From Anarhynchus alexandrinus (lineage: Eukaryota > Chordata > Aves > Charadriiformes > Charadriidae), in the NCBI GenBank assembly GCA_008711295.1, contig VUYV01000068.1, forward strand, positions 3,035,602-3,099,601: a stretch of 64,000 bases of DNA. Direction: 5' to 3'. Of the stretch, positions 1 to 26,375 are shown piece by piece (the stretch's first letter is position 1; every line of letters begins with the position of its first letter). A program made the translations under genes and the position numbers. The notes under the pieces were generated by a model. It did no database searches. It was not told where the DNA came from and worked only from the letters and a program-made list of their open reading frames with translations.

Positions 1-181
1 ATCCCTTTATGTTATGGAGCACCTACCAAGGGACGGAACCATCATTATAGTAGAACAGCACAAAGATTTTGGGATGTACCTATCAAGTTCTAATCAGTCT
101 AGCTCCTCCTGTTACAGGCCTTCTTATAGTTTGGATTCAAATAATTTAGTCAGATAGTAATTTAAGTAATTTTCTACTCAC
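1..181 (-). other. TTC13: TTC13 intron 5 (partial)
   Basis: This is the left edge of the window. No exon matching the next TTC13 segment is present on the minus strand. A plus-strand frame open at 2-157 is discussed among the rejected items. Confidence 0.8.
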
Positions 182-247
182 ATGCAGTCCTTTTTTCCCA
201 TATGCTATCCCTCGTCCATAAATTGCACTAACCAGCTCTGGTTCTTC
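182..247 (-). CDS. TTC13: TTC13 coding exon 5
   Basis: The acceptor TTAACAG precedes 247 and the donor GTGAGT follows 182. The 66 nt (22 codons, phase 0 at both ends) encode [20 protein letters not shown] and then LH. The next expected exon is not present in bases 1-181. Confidence 0.92.
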
Positions 248-3200
248 CTGTTAAGATCAAAAATTAATACAATGATCAGTTGCTTGCGTTTTTTTTTTTT
301 TAAAAAAAAAAGGTATCTTTCTTCAGTATGTGTTTAATTCTTTCTGATCTTCAGCAGTATGCAATGAAAAATCACAGTTCTCAGGCAAAAATTGATTGTG
401 TTCCAGTCCATACTTTCAAATGCTCACAACCTCCAATCGAATCTACTGGAATTGTTCTGGAGTATTTATCTGGAAAATGAGCTAAACAGAGTGCAGTTAC
501 AGTGTCAGTGACCACCTATCAGAAGCTATGTACACATTAGTACAGTCTGTTGTCCAAACTTCATTCCTTGTAACCTTATTGGTAATTATAATTATAGTGC
601 CTATGCAGTCAGTTTCCCTGCAAACCAGTCAGGAATCACACATCTTCACACCTGCAACCAACACAGCTCTGCTACAAAAATTCGTAGCATAGACCTGGTC
701 TCACTCAACTGGGACAACTGCCAAGAAATAAATTCTTCCACTGACAAAAAACCAGATATGTGGCACACTAATGCTGGCAGCTTGCCAGACTTGAGCTGAT
801 TCTAAGTGCACACTTGCCAACATCAACTTCAGGTAACTTCCCTACTTTTAATACAGTGGCTAAGCATGGCTGGCTTGTTCTGTTAAATGTTTTAATACTC
901 ACTGTATATGTATTCTAAATTGCCTTATGGAAGACAGAGAGAAGAATCATAACCACTTTACAGCCTTTCAGGCATGCAATAAGCGTGATATTAATTTCAA
1001 CTGAGATTTGTGCACTGTAAAGGTGCTCTTTTATATACACACTTCTCATAATATCTTTCCATAGTTGCTGTATCTTGTCTGTCTTCACTTATATTAAGTT
1101 TCCTTCTTAATAAAGAGAAGGCAAGAAGCATTATATAAGCCCAGTGGTTTTTGAAGCAGGATTCCTCATTAGGGTAAAAAAAAAATAAAAATAATTCCTC
1201 ACTTTAAAAACACATTGAAGACAGAGATTACTAAACACCTAGAAAAACCCAAACAAAAAAAAAAACACAACAAAAAACATCCCAGTCCTCTGATAAATTC
1301 CCTGGAATAATTCCATTACATTGCCACATTTTCACTCAATTTAAATATGAGCCATATGACATTTGAGTTAAAGATACATGCAAGTATTTGCAGTATTACT
1401 TGCAGCTTGCGTATGGGTACTATTACCAGTTTAGATCAAAAAGCAGGTCCTTGCTTCTAGTAATCCCAGGTTCTTAGCCATAAAAATACAGTATTCTGAA
1501 ATCAGTTTTAGTTGAGGCTTTTACATTGGGGTTGGTTTTGTTTTAAAAGCGGCTACCTTCTACTTCATAGAAGAAGATTCTGAACTCTTTACCTTGGTCA
1601 GAAAAAAAAAAAAATCTTGAAGTATTAGTTATGTTTCACTCATATATTAAACTCATCAAATGCTTACCACTGAAGAAGGATAAACCCAGCATACAAAATC
1701 ATTTATCATCGTGAAAGCAACGTGGTACTTGTCACTAGCAATATGTGATCTCTGTCAGGTTTCTTTCTGATGTTACTGGCAACATGTTAACTGTCACTCA
1801 AAAAAAATCCACATTACAACATCTCAGCCAACACATTAAGAGGGCAATTAAAGGAATTTCAATTTTGTACAGGTCAGGTTTCTGAAGATGCCTTTTTTTT
1901 TTGTCAAAGCACCATAAAAAGTTTATTCCTACAGATGGGAAAAATGCTCAACAAATAACCAGGATACCGAATCACCTGATTTTAAGACTATGCTTATGTT
2001 TGGATGAAAAAAATGAACAAATAATAGAATAATTACTCTCATTTCAAAATCCTTAACTGAATCTTTGTTTTAGTAAAACCATATGCTGTAATGGATAATT
2101 TTATAATGTGATTTTTTTAGGAGTCTGAACAGAAAACTTACCTGCAGCATTGTTGAAAAGTGTCGTATGGCTTCATCATACAAGCTGTTGCCAATCAACA
2201 CGTAAGCAATGGCTAACAAAAAATTACAAATGTAAATAAAACAGCAAAAAGCATTTGATTTTTCTTTTAATACATTTTACACCTTAGTTGTATTTAATAT
2301 AAGTTCCTACATTGCGATGAAGACTTAAGTAGTCAAATTTCTGAACTGCCACTGAAATTACTTCCCTCAACAATTACCTAGCATTTGGTAATTATTTAAT
2401 TCATACTGTGCTCATCAGAATTGGTTTTGTGGTTTGTGTGTTTGTATTTTTTCTTTCCTTTTTGCAAGTTGTTCAGGAAAAGGTCCATGTTTGCTTCTAA
2501 AGTACTTACAACCAGGAAAGGTACCATAATGCCATTTAGCAGCCCTAGATGCTTCTCAATTATAAGTGAGCCTGGCTAACACTGGCTAACTTTTTTGGTA
2601 ATTCCACTACAGAACAGCTGTTTGTACTTGTTTGTACACATTTTGCTAAACTTTACTAGCTCACAAGAAGTTTTTCCTTCATTTGCATTATCTAGAAAAA
2701 CTACAATTAAATGATTCCATTGTTTATAAAAACGAGATTGAAAAACTACAGAAACTTTACCCATGTTAAAATTACGAAAAGTTTTGAAGTTCTTGCATAT
2801 CCCCCCACTTTGGGGCAGAAGCCAAGCGTGTTTGAAAAAGAAACAGACCACTGTTTTAGAAACATGTTCCTGTAATCTCCACAAGATATAAAAATACAGT
2901 CAAGTCACAAGACTGGAAAGCTGTGGTTGCGCTTGCATGACTGAAGTTCAGTACTGACAGCTAAATATCTCAAGACTGTTTCATTTCACATGTTTTAATC
3001 TCTCACAGTTCTTAACTCTGGACTAAGCTCTGTCTACACCGCCCACAAAACCCAAGTATCTTGCAGATCAGAGCTATGAAAGTTAAAGTACAACTGTTCC
3101 CCAGACAGTTTGCACAAACGGCTGACAGTGGAAATAAGAGCAGGGGTTCACCTTTCCCCACACTTCCAATGAGTTTTAGCAGTCATCCAAACAGAATGGA

Positions 3201-6200
3201 AGAGGCGCCTATTGGCTTAATTATTTACTCAAACATGAGAAGAGACAAATAAGCCAGTTAGAACAAAGGTATTTTTAATAGAACACAGACTTTCATGCAG
3301 GCAGAGCCACATTGTTTTGGCAGTGTCGCTAAGCACTGTTCATTGAAGGCAGAAAAAAAGTTAAGTGAGAAATAAGAAATGTATTTAATCCAGAGCTTGC
3401 CTCATTCTTGGAGCATTTGTATTATGCAGAAGGAAGTATTTGTGTACAATATAAGCTTTTTTCCTCAATATATAAAAAGCTGCAGTTGGTACAGATACAT
3501 AGCATTGCCAAAAAAGGAAAGAAAATTGGCAGAGTGAAGAACAGGTTGAAGATCTCTCGAGTTTTCCTCATTTCATTCTCCTCCAAGACTACACAGTTCT
3601 TAGTATCATCTTTATGGTTCCAATCCTAGAACACACGGGACTGGCACGTAAAATAAAATCGTAAAATAAAATAAAATCAACTCACCCATGCCAGTATTAA
3701 GTAAAAAGGGGAGCAAGCAAGATAATGAAGGCTCATTGTCTTGCTGATAATGAGATTATTTTGTCTCTCCGACTCTTGCCAAAACACAGGATGTCATAGA
3801 CTATGTCTGTAAAATTATGGCAAGTGATTGGCAGCTACTCGCTGATACAGTACCAGCTTCTTTTTAAATTTTATCTCTTCAATTATTCTTTTCATCTTTA
3901 AATACTCAAAAATACAAGCACTTTATCATGAAAAATCTAAGGGTTAACAATGGTCCATTACCCGAAGTACTGGAGTACCATCATTGCTTCAGAATGCCCA
4001 TACATTTCACACTGCTTTTCCTCAGAACAGTTAAAAGTAAAACGCGTAACAAGAAGGACCCAGGCTCCTCACACCATGACATACTTGAAATAAAGTGGGT
4101 AGGTAGGTGCCAGCCTGCATGCCAGCCATGAAGATAGGAACCTTCTGACATAGTCTTCCAAGTCTACAGAGCAGATACTAAAAGCCTCAAATATGTTCTG
4201 CTGGATGGAAGTTCATTATTCCCTGCAGGATTCTATGAACATAGTTAGGTATGCTAGGAACATGAAAAAAGGTTAAGCCCCAAAACTTTCCTGGATAAGT
4301 CTGTGAAGGCAGAAATTATGTCAACAAAAAAACTACTCAATTGTTTTAATTTCATTAGAAAACTTATGAGGAAAGTCTCCTTTTGCTCTTATATAAAAGA
4401 CAGTCTGTTGCCTTCCTTGACATACATCCTCAACAATCTCTTTGCTGCCTCATAATACCTCTGCTTCCTACAGAGGATGCGAGTTGTGAGAAGCAGTGCA
4501 AGTAACTCCTTCCTCAAGTCCTTTGATAAAAGTATTTCCCATTGCTTTATTTGAAATGCTTCAATTTTCTGTGCTGAGTGTGCTTTGAAAAAACAAGTAG
4601 CAGCCTGTATAAGAACATAATTCAGAAAGCCCTCCTGCTGCCTATAAGTGTTGATGGGAAGAGCGTGTAGGGAGGGGAAGACAGATACAAGATCTATGCT
4701 TGATAGAAAGCGTATTCCACTTAGTCATCAATAATGACAGAAAAAAGGAAGCAGGAAGCACCTAAGATTGTTTAACAGGATTTAATCAAAATGGTCTTTG
4801 AACACCTGCTTAAGCCAACATGGTGAAGAGTTCTAGTGAGCAAAGCAGAAAAGATCTTCAGGAAGAGAGATATATATACACAAGACCAGGAAAAACTCAC
4901 TGTATTTTCAGGCTTATTAGGATCACTTTAAAATTAATGTATCACTAAGGAATCATCAGTTTAGTTTCAAAACATTCAGTGCTAATAATTAGCACGTAAT
5001 TCACCTGCACAAACCTTACATAAGGCATCTTACCCAATTCTTCATTTGTGTTGTCATTATCAGTAGCAAATGGAAATCGTTTTTGCTCTGCAAGTAACTT
5101 CGCTTGACTCTGTAAAACATCATGTTTTTTAAAGTGTTCAGCAAACAACAGTAAAGAATTCAACAGAAAACCCATGTCTTAAATCCTTAAGAGAATGTCT
5201 TAAATCAAAAAGTTAAGGCTAGTGTGATTGCTTTAAAGTAACTGAAAACAAATTCACTCCTAGTCTTCCACAGGGAGAAAAACTGCTCTTCAGTCGAGTG
5301 CTGCTGTTATCCTCTCTAATATCAGGCTAACCAAACCTTTCAGAAGAAAGGACATTGTCAGCATTTTAGCAGTGGCTCTGATGTTTCTATATTACATCTG
5401 CTTAACATGAAGTTTCAGAATGTTACTTCATAGGAAAGTTTATACTCTTTACCCCATTAATTATTCCTTTGTCTCCTGCAAAGGGAAGGGTACTACAGAA
5501 GAGTAAAACACTGAAAATGAAACACTTGAAAGACTTATCACTCCAGCAATAAAGACAAGTTTAATTCAACAGTGCCATACTAAAGTAAAAAGTATTTTAA
5601 CAGTAACTATCAGTTACAGACTTTGTTCAGCCAACTGTAGCCTCATCTAAGATTTCTGTTCTCCAAATAATGTGCCTACAGAAAAAAATACTGCCAAAGA
5701 CAACCCCTCAGAAATATAGAAATACTCTACTCTGTTCATTTTCACAAGTATTTTCCACAGACAGCTGTAAGCCTACCAGACCATTTTATGTTAGAAAAAT
5801 ACAAAATGCTCATTTAATTAATAGGCCTTCCTAGTTTTAGGAAGCAAGAAGGGGAAAAAATAACTTCTCTCACTGCTCAGTTCTCTTCTTCAGCTAAACA
5901 GCACATATGTACATCTTTAACTTCTGAGAAGACAGTTGAACACCTTAAAGTTCAGAGAACATATTTAACCCATCACATCCTCTACTGAGAGGACTGCACT
6001 TTGTCATCCTCCCTTCCATTTTTTTTGGCTTGCTTAATCAAAAGTAGCCTTGTTACTTGTGTACATGACACAGACATTTTAATGATCTACAAAGTGCAAA
6101 AGTAACTGGCCAAATCCCATTGCACAGTTTCTGCCCTGTTCATCTAATAATCTTGGGAATGAGAAGAAAGGTTGGTCTGCTCCAAAAACTTGACTTATTT

Positions 6201-9200
6201 GGAGGGTATTAGCAAATTGGATTTTACAAACCTTGCTTTTACTGAAATTAGAGATCATGCATCAGCTCTACATTACACTATAACATTCTGAGAATTATTA
6301 CTCCACCTACTGCTGCACCTACAGGAACAGAATCGAAAATATCTTTTCCTCATAGAAAAAAAATCATTAAGAACAGCACAAGAATAAGCAGGGTTCAACA
6401 GGTATACCAATTAGAAAACTAAGTCTACATTGCAGACCATATATATTTACAAATCACACACTTCCAAACACAACCTTTTTATATCATCAACGGCCTTCAG
6501 GCAGTTTCCAGAAAACCTACTTCAGAAAGCGATCTTCAATATTTAACGCTGCAAAACGTTATTCTTCTGTAATCATCTTAACATTAGAAAAAAATCTTGC
6601 TAAAGTACTTGCCAAAGTACCACCTCTTCCTTGGTAGATTTACAAAAAAAGGCCTACGCTTCTGTCTGAGGACAAAAGATACGATATCCACACTGGGTAC
6701 TGGAGAATAAGAACCAAAAGAATCTGGCATTACATTACTATCCTATGAATTACAGAGCTGCAAGTGACACTTAGCAAGAGAAGTACCACACAGTTTCCCC
6801 CACCCTCGTCTACCTCGTCTGTTTTGTTGTCATAGAATAACAGAGTAGTGTTTAGTTTTTGGGGTGGGGGAGGAAGGGGATTCATACTTCTTAAAACTGG
6901 ATTCAGAATTTGTTGAAGTTAGATATCCTGCAGCTCTACATGCAAAAATTGTGAGTCATTCTGCCTTCAAGAAATGAGAGAAGAATTTTCATCACAGCAC
7001 CAGCTCTCAATAGGTTGAATTGTTGCTCTCTTCAAAACAATTTTTTTTTTTGAAACAGGGAAATTTCTAACAAATTAATATACATTTCACTGCCTTAGAA
7101 AGAATTGCTGGTACACTAGACTGGATTAGACAGAAGATCTGACCTGTATCTGATGAAGTAATGTCTAAGGAGAACATTCAAATTAAATAATTGGCTTGGT
7201 GGATTTGCAGCAGAGTAGTTTTATTTCCAAATGCCACCTTTGGCAAAGTTGCTTCAAATTAGAATATTGTTTCCATGCTACCCCATAGCAAGTAACTCCT
7301 ACAAATTTGCCAAGGCTTCTTTGTATATTCACATGGGAATTATTTGAAGATTTCCAATATCTGTGACTCTACTGGACTGAAGAAGTAACATCAAACCTGT
7401 GTTCTGAGGTAGACTGAAGATTTTATTTGTTCAAGATCAACAGGTTAAAAGTAGTGTTGCAATAAAACCCAAATTCCAAAATAATCCTCTTGAAGTCTCT
7501 CTACCAAGAGACACTCTTCTTTCATAAGAATATTCTCCATGTACCACGTCTGTATAACATTTAGTGAAACATGGTCTGAAGCTTCTAATGATCATCTGTG
7601 CACAATGTTATTTCTGTAGTGATTGCAAGTTATCACTCCTACTCTTAAACGCATTTTGTGGTAAACCTCCTTAGGTAGTTAATCTGGGTAAAAACTAACA
7701 CACCTTTCCCTTTTTCAGCCATAGCCCCTGCACCCCTAAAAATAAAAAATTAATTGGTAGACTAATCCAGGTGAAGATTAGCCTTCAGTGGAAACATCAG
7801 CGTCAATTAGTTGAAACTGGTGACAGCCCCAGAGACTCATGATGGACTACTGGGAAGTCATACTTTCATGAGCAACTTGAGTTCATGTATACTTAAGCCT
7901 TTTGGGAACCTATGCCTACTGATTAATAGACTCTATTTGCAGTTATTTGCCTGAACTTCATTCTAACTGGTTATGCAGCTGAAGTGATCTGTGACTTCAA
8001 CAATCAAAAATTTGTTTTGTACATTATATTCTTGATAGCATACCAGAATTTTTTCTGTATTGAGAGAAAGCACAGATTCACAAGATGAAGACCCTCCCGT
8101 GTCACAATCCGATTCGTGGAAGTGCAAAAATGATGAATCTGGGGAAAAAGAGAGAAAATAGCCTTAGGAACTCAGAGTTACATGTATGTTCTATTATCGC
8201 ATCTCACATTTCCTCATGATCATCTGAGCATCTTCTCCATTGGGCCCTCCACAGGGTAGAACTTTCATTAAGTGCTTTCTGCACACAGCACTACACCCAC
8301 ACAACCAGGGAAGCAATAGTTGACATGATGGCTTTACATAATTAGTTTTATTACTACATCCACCTATGCTTTTGGCTAAAAATATTGAGGGGGGCAGAGG
8401 GGAGAAAGGAGGGGATATAAAAAGAGAGGAAGCTGGAAGCAAATAAGAAAAGCCTGGGGTAGACACGTCCCCATTTAGCATTATGATTCTGTTCTCTGGC
8501 CCAAGAAATTAAAGACCAAGTTATCATTCCAATCCCAGAAAGGAAAAGAAATGGAATGGACCGTTCAGAGGTAGGGAGAGAGCTGCTGCTGAATTCCAGG
8601 AAACAGAGGTATGAAGACTGTAAAAGAGCAGAAGAACCGTAACTGATTGAACACATACAAAGGTCCTCACACATATACTACTAAGAAGTCCATTACAAAA
8701 AGTATAAGACTGATTCGAACCTATGAAAAGTCAAACACAGCTTGTTGGCATAGCAGAGAAAAAGTTTAAAAAAGGAAACAAATAATCAAATAACAACAAT
8801 CAACAAAACCCCCCAGACTGATAGACTATAGAAGTCACTACTTCACCTACATGGTGCTTTAACTACTATCCCAACAGAATTGTTAGCTTTTAAGTCTTCA
8901 GACCTTAAAGCTTCTATTAACTTGAAATATTTCAAGAGCAAACAAGAAAAAGCAAATAAACAGTATTATCTCTTTGATTCCATGTCACAAATAACAAATT
9001 TTATCATCTCCCCTAATGTTTGTAAATATAAGCTTGATGCTAAATTTGAAAGACTGGGGGACAGCGTGTGTTTCCAATTCACTTCTACGGACAGTGCTAT
9101 TCTTATATTTTGATTACGTAAGGGTTACAGTTAGTTAACTCCCCATTTCTCACAAGTACAGTGCTAAAAGAGAAAAAGAAACAGTCTTCTTATAAAGAGA

Positions 9201-11563
9201 AGTCAAAATAGCATCTAAAGTCATTCCCTGTAAATAGAAACTTGGAACTAAGTTGAACCATAAATGATAACTGGTGGTAGAAGTTTTACAACAGAAGCAA
9301 GAGTGGTGAAAAGCAGAAGGTCAAAGTTTAAAGTCAGGAAGTCCAGTAAGAACAGGAGCTCACCACCCATAGTTTCCAGAAAAAGCCTTGCCAGTAAGAG
9401 GTTTCAGCACTGCCCTTTGTTCTTCACGTTGGCCAAACCCTCCTGTGCTATGGCAGCATTATTAACACAGTACTTGTTCTGAGTTGGTGCTCACAAGTCA
9501 GTGACAGTTAAGAGCCATCACCGTGGACTCACTGAGCAATTTTTGCTTCACAAACACAACAGAGGTAGACAGGACCTATCTCCAGAATCGTTTTCCACAT
9601 AACAGCAAGAATTTAGTGAAGGATTTTAATAAGGGGGAGGGGAATAAGAACTGTTACAAGCTATAGGGAGAAAAAAACCCTTCAAATACTGCAATTCTTG
9701 GGGCAACAAACTTCTTTACTCATGGGTAAGAATGGATCTGCCTTTGTCTGCAAGTTAGATACAGTCAAACCTGTACCACACTGCCTCATTAACCACTTTA
9801 TGAAGAAGCAGAAACACCAACCAGAGAAATTGCTCTGGACCTTGTAGTAGGCTACAAGAGAAAATATTTGAGACAAAAAGATTCTCAGCTTCTAGGAAAG
9901 TTGTACTAAAACAAAGACTGAGAGCTTAAGGGAATTTTTCAACTGGAAATTTAATTAGCCACAGGATTAAAATAGCAAGGAGTGAACTGGTATACAGCTA
10001 TTTCGTGGCAAGTATGCTGTCCTGTAATTAAGGGTTATCTTATTATCAGTGCATGCAAAGTACCTGAACTACCTGATGATTTAAGCAGAATTCCTTATAT
10101 CAATCCTAGTTACACTGGTCTCTTTAAAACCACATCCACCCTTAAATCAAAATCTAATCTTCCAAATACATCTCTGAAGAAGTATCCTGAGTCAATGATC
10201 CATGTCCTAGTAACATAAAAGATGTAATCAAATGCTTTGCCATTTATTAACTTATATGGTATGCAGATTTTATCTCAACACTAGGTGAAAGTCTTTTTTT
10301 GGTTTTATGCTTAAGCTTGAATGATTTGGAGTGACGGTAACCTGAGATAACTTTCACGATCTGATTTAGTGTTTACATACTATGGCTTTCAGCCACTGTA
10401 GCCACCCCTTCAAAAAAAAGGCAGCTGATGTAAAATACCTACTCAACACAGCTGATACAGATAAAAACTAACCAAAGAACTTTAAGCTGTGATGACAAAA
10501 GAAAACATACAGAGGAAGAAAAAAGGCAGATGTAGGAAACTCATAACAAGCTATTTCTAGAAAGTTGTAATTTTGAGTGGCTTATACTACTGTCCTAGGG
10601 ACCACAGCAATTTTTGATATGAGCACAGACTTTATGAAGTAAGGGGGGGGAGGGAAATAAAACCCTGCAGACAGCTAAACACTCATGACACATCACTGGT
10701 TATTCTCATGTAAATAACTGAGTGTCTATATTGCACTGAACTGATAAAACTTTTTTCTTCCTCTGTATTACATGTACACTGTGATTCAGGCTGGCATTTT
10801 TGTACAGCACATTCACACTATGCTCATGATCAAAGATCGCAGCAGATTACTTCGGTCCCCTGATCCTGATACCGCACATATTTAAGCACACAAAAATAGT
10901 TTTAGCTGTGCCTGTATAACAAGCCCACCAATTGCCTCGAAAAAGACCAGAAGATCCGCCACCTGAACTTGGCGCTCCTAAGGAAAAGCAGGCAGTTCAC
11001 CAGCAATATATATATATATATATCTGCAGCTGAAAAGGAATGCCTCGGTGTGAATCAGCTGAACGGCAGCAAGGCGCTCAGCCGAGCCGCCGGGACCCCG
11101 CACAGCACCGCCCCGGGCCGGGCTGGACCGGGCCGGGCCGGGGTCCCCTCCGCCACCCGCGGCGCCTCAGCGGGAGGCGAGGCCCGGCCGCGCTTTCCTC
11201 CCCTGCTCCCGCCCTCCGCGGGGGCGAGGAGAGGGGAAAGGGCGCCGACCCCCGGCCTCGGGGCTCCGCGGTGCCGCCGGGATAATGTGCGTCCGTGTCC
11301 CCCTCCTCGGCCCCGGCGGCGGTCACCATGGCAGCGCCCACCCCCGACTCACCGCTCTCGGCCGAGTACTGCTCTGCCCACTCCCCCGCCGAGGCGCAGC
11401 CCCCCGCCGGGCCCGGGCCCTGGCGCTGCCGGTGCAGCTCCTGCTTTAGCAGGGACAAGGCCGGGTACTGCTCGGTCAAGGCCAGCGCGGCCCGCGCCAC
11501 GGACAGCACGGCCAGCGGCACCCACAGCCCCCTCACGGCCCCGCAGCCGCCGGCAGGTGCCAT
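182..11563 (-). CDS. TTC13: TTC13, tetratricopeptide repeat protein 13, 5' part (coding exons 1-5, partial)
   Basis: Five minus-strand coding exons join in phase: 11353-11563, 8044-8138, 5034-5109, 2142-2212 and 182-247 (519 nt, 173 codons). Each is bounded by AG acceptor and GT donor sites, and the gene continues off the left edge. The product starts with a hydrophobic signal-like segment (residues about 13-28), then the conserved SLLKQEL and EQYSAES stretches. Next come the [14 protein letters not shown] and [12 protein letters not shown] motifs, and the first TPR unit begins at AIAYVLIG (from residue 128) and runs into [14 protein letters not shown]. The match to remembered vertebrate TTC13 is close throughout. 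The start at 11563 has a strong Kozak context (AAGATGG). An in-frame ATG at 11578 would add five residues but has a poor context. TTC13 is a TPR protein entering the secretory route, with no well-established molecular role. It is divergent from ARV1 and shares its promoter region. Identity is very secure; the downstream exons are outside the window. Confidence 0.95.
248..2141 (-). other. TTC13: TTC13 intron 4
   Basis: AT-rich intron sequence with several A/T homopolymers (about 291-311, 1178-1192 and 1251-1275). I see no exon, RNA gene or recognisable dispersed repeat. Confidence 0.85.
2142..2212 (-). CDS. TTC13: TTC13 coding exon 4 (start of first TPR)
   Basis: The acceptor TTTGTTAG precedes 2212 and the donor GTAAGT follows 2142. 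The 71 nt complete the split Ala codon and encode [19 protein letters not shown] and then STMLQ, the first helix pair of a TPR. It ends in phase 0. Confidence 0.93.
2213..5033 (-). other. TTC13: TTC13 intron 3
   Basis: Intron sequence without a supported exon. The one visible repeat is a short imperfect (AAAAT)n microsatellite at about 3649-3678. Reading frames of 60-100 codons here have no family resemblance. Confidence 0.85.
3649..3678. repeat. (AAAAT)n microsatellite
   Basis: Pentamer-like runs of TAAAA units, interrupted once by TCG, inside TTC13 intron 3. Confidence 0.75.
5034..5109 (-). CDS. TTC13: TTC13 coding exon 3
   Basis: The acceptor TTTTACAG precedes 5109 and the donor GTAAGA follows 5034. 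The 76 nt encode [19 protein letters not shown] and then NTNEEL, ending in phase 1. This is one of the most conserved parts of the TTC13 N-terminal half. Confidence 0.94.
5110..8043 (-). other. TTC13: TTC13 intron 2
   Basis: AT-rich intron with no recognised exon, RNA gene or dispersed repeat. A short G-rich run lies near 6860-6880 and a T-run near 7050. Confidence 0.85.
8044..8138 (-). CDS. TTC13: TTC13 coding exon 2
   Basis: The acceptor is CCCCAG before 8138 and the donor GTATGC follows 8044. The 95 nt restore phase 0. They encode [11 protein letters not shown] and end in SLNTEKIL, which are family-typical segments just before the TPR region. Each open segment here is too short to stand out as a long reading frame. 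Confidence 0.92.
8139..11352 (-). other. TTC13: TTC13 intron 1
   Basis: Mostly AT-rich intron that becomes GC-rich from about 11040, where it enters the CpG island. It holds a TA dinucleotide tract at 11006-11023. No exon is supported. Confidence 0.85.
11006..11023. repeat. (TA)n microsatellite
   Basis: Nine uninterrupted AT/TA dinucleotides at the distal edge of the CpG island, about 330 bp inside TTC13 intron 1. Confidence 0.85.
11353..11563 (-). CDS. TTC13: TTC13 coding exon 1
   Basis: The ATG is at 11563-11561. The exon ends in AGCG followed by the donor GTGAGT (11352-11347) and leaves phase 1. It encodes the signal-like hydrophobic run and 70 complete codons. GC content is very high because it lies in the shared CpG island. 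Confidence 0.93.
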
Positions 11564-11571
11564 CTTCCCAG

Positions 11572-11583
11572 GGCGCATGCGCA
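11572..11583 (+). promoter_or_regulatory. NRF1 binding site candidate
   Basis: GGCGCATGCGCA matches the NRF1 palindrome YGCGCAYGCGCR at all but the first base. It overlaps the upstream in-frame ATG of TTC13 (11578), which argues that this ATG is a motif base and not the real start. Confidence 0.65.
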
Positions 11584-11710
11584 CCGCTTCCGCCCGGACG
11601 GGGGACGGAGGGCGCCCCCCACCAGCCCCTCTCACGGCGCCCCCGCCGCGCTGCCCACTGGGACATGGAGTTCCGCGCCGGCTCGGCCCGCTCGGCTGCG
11701 GCGGCAGAAA

Positions 11711-11737
11711 AACCACATCTCCCGGAATGCACCGCGG
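11711..11737 (+). promoter_or_regulatory. ZNF143 (SBS-type) binding site candidate
   Basis: The segment reads ACATCTCCCGGAATGCACCG in its core and closely fits the remembered SBS consensus ACTACAnnTCCCAGnATGCnnCGCG. It sits mid-way between the two genes, where this motif typically occurs in bidirectional promoters. The call is by consensus only. Confidence 0.65.
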
Positions 11738-11822
11738 GCGCGGGCCCGGCCCGGCTCCGCCCCCGAACGCGGAAGCGAGGCGGTTTGAAGCGCTGACAGG
11801 CCGGGGCGTGCTGTCGCCTGCC

Positions 11823-26127
<14,305 letters not shown>

Positions 26128-26369
26128 AATGTCAACCCAGATCTGAAGAAATACCAACAACATGATGATCATTTTCTTAAGAATGATCTCTGCCAGCAGG
26201 CTCCAAAGACACTATTTTCACAGTGATAAAGAAGGTGATAGGTAACAAAAAACTTGCATTAGTGTTGAGTGTAGACAGTTTTAGGATGAGTTAAAATGAG
26301 AAACTTTAGAAGTTTGGCTATTTAATGTGGTCAGCCATAAAACTTCAGCCTTAGCTTGTTTATTTTCCC

Positions 26370-26375
26370 ATTAAA
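26370..26375 (+). terminator. ARV1 proximal poly(A) signal candidate (ATTAAA)
   Basis: ATTAAA about 245 bp after the ARV1 stop codon. An AATAAA follows at 26709-26714, and another at 28154-28159. Which is used cannot be decided from sequence. Confidence 0.35.

Larger units (their letters stand above)
11564..11822. promoter_or_regulatory. Bidirectional promoter between TTC13 and ARV1
   Basis: The start codons of TTC13 (minus) and ARV1 (plus) are only 259 bp apart, head to head, inside one CpG island. There is no TATA box. Motifs visible by eye include a ZNF143-type SBS element, an NRF1 palindrome at the TTC13 end, and ETS-like CGGAAG at 11770-11775 (with CTTCCG at 11587-11592). This is the classic make-up of a housekeeping bidirectional promoter. 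Transcription starts are not determined. Confidence 0.88.

Noticed and set aside
2..157. Plus-strand frame open from the window edge for about 51 codons
   Set aside because: It lies in TTC13 intron 5, is short, Ser-rich and shows no family. A run of this length is common by chance. The left flank would be needed to judge it.
4945..5175. 76-codon minus-strand open frame from an ATG at 5175
   Set aside because: Only the middle part (5034-5109) is a TTC13 exon. The rest is intron read through.
9264..9482. 72-codon Arg/Lys/Ser-rich open frame
   Set aside because: Within TTC13 intron 1. No recognisable family, no splice or start support.
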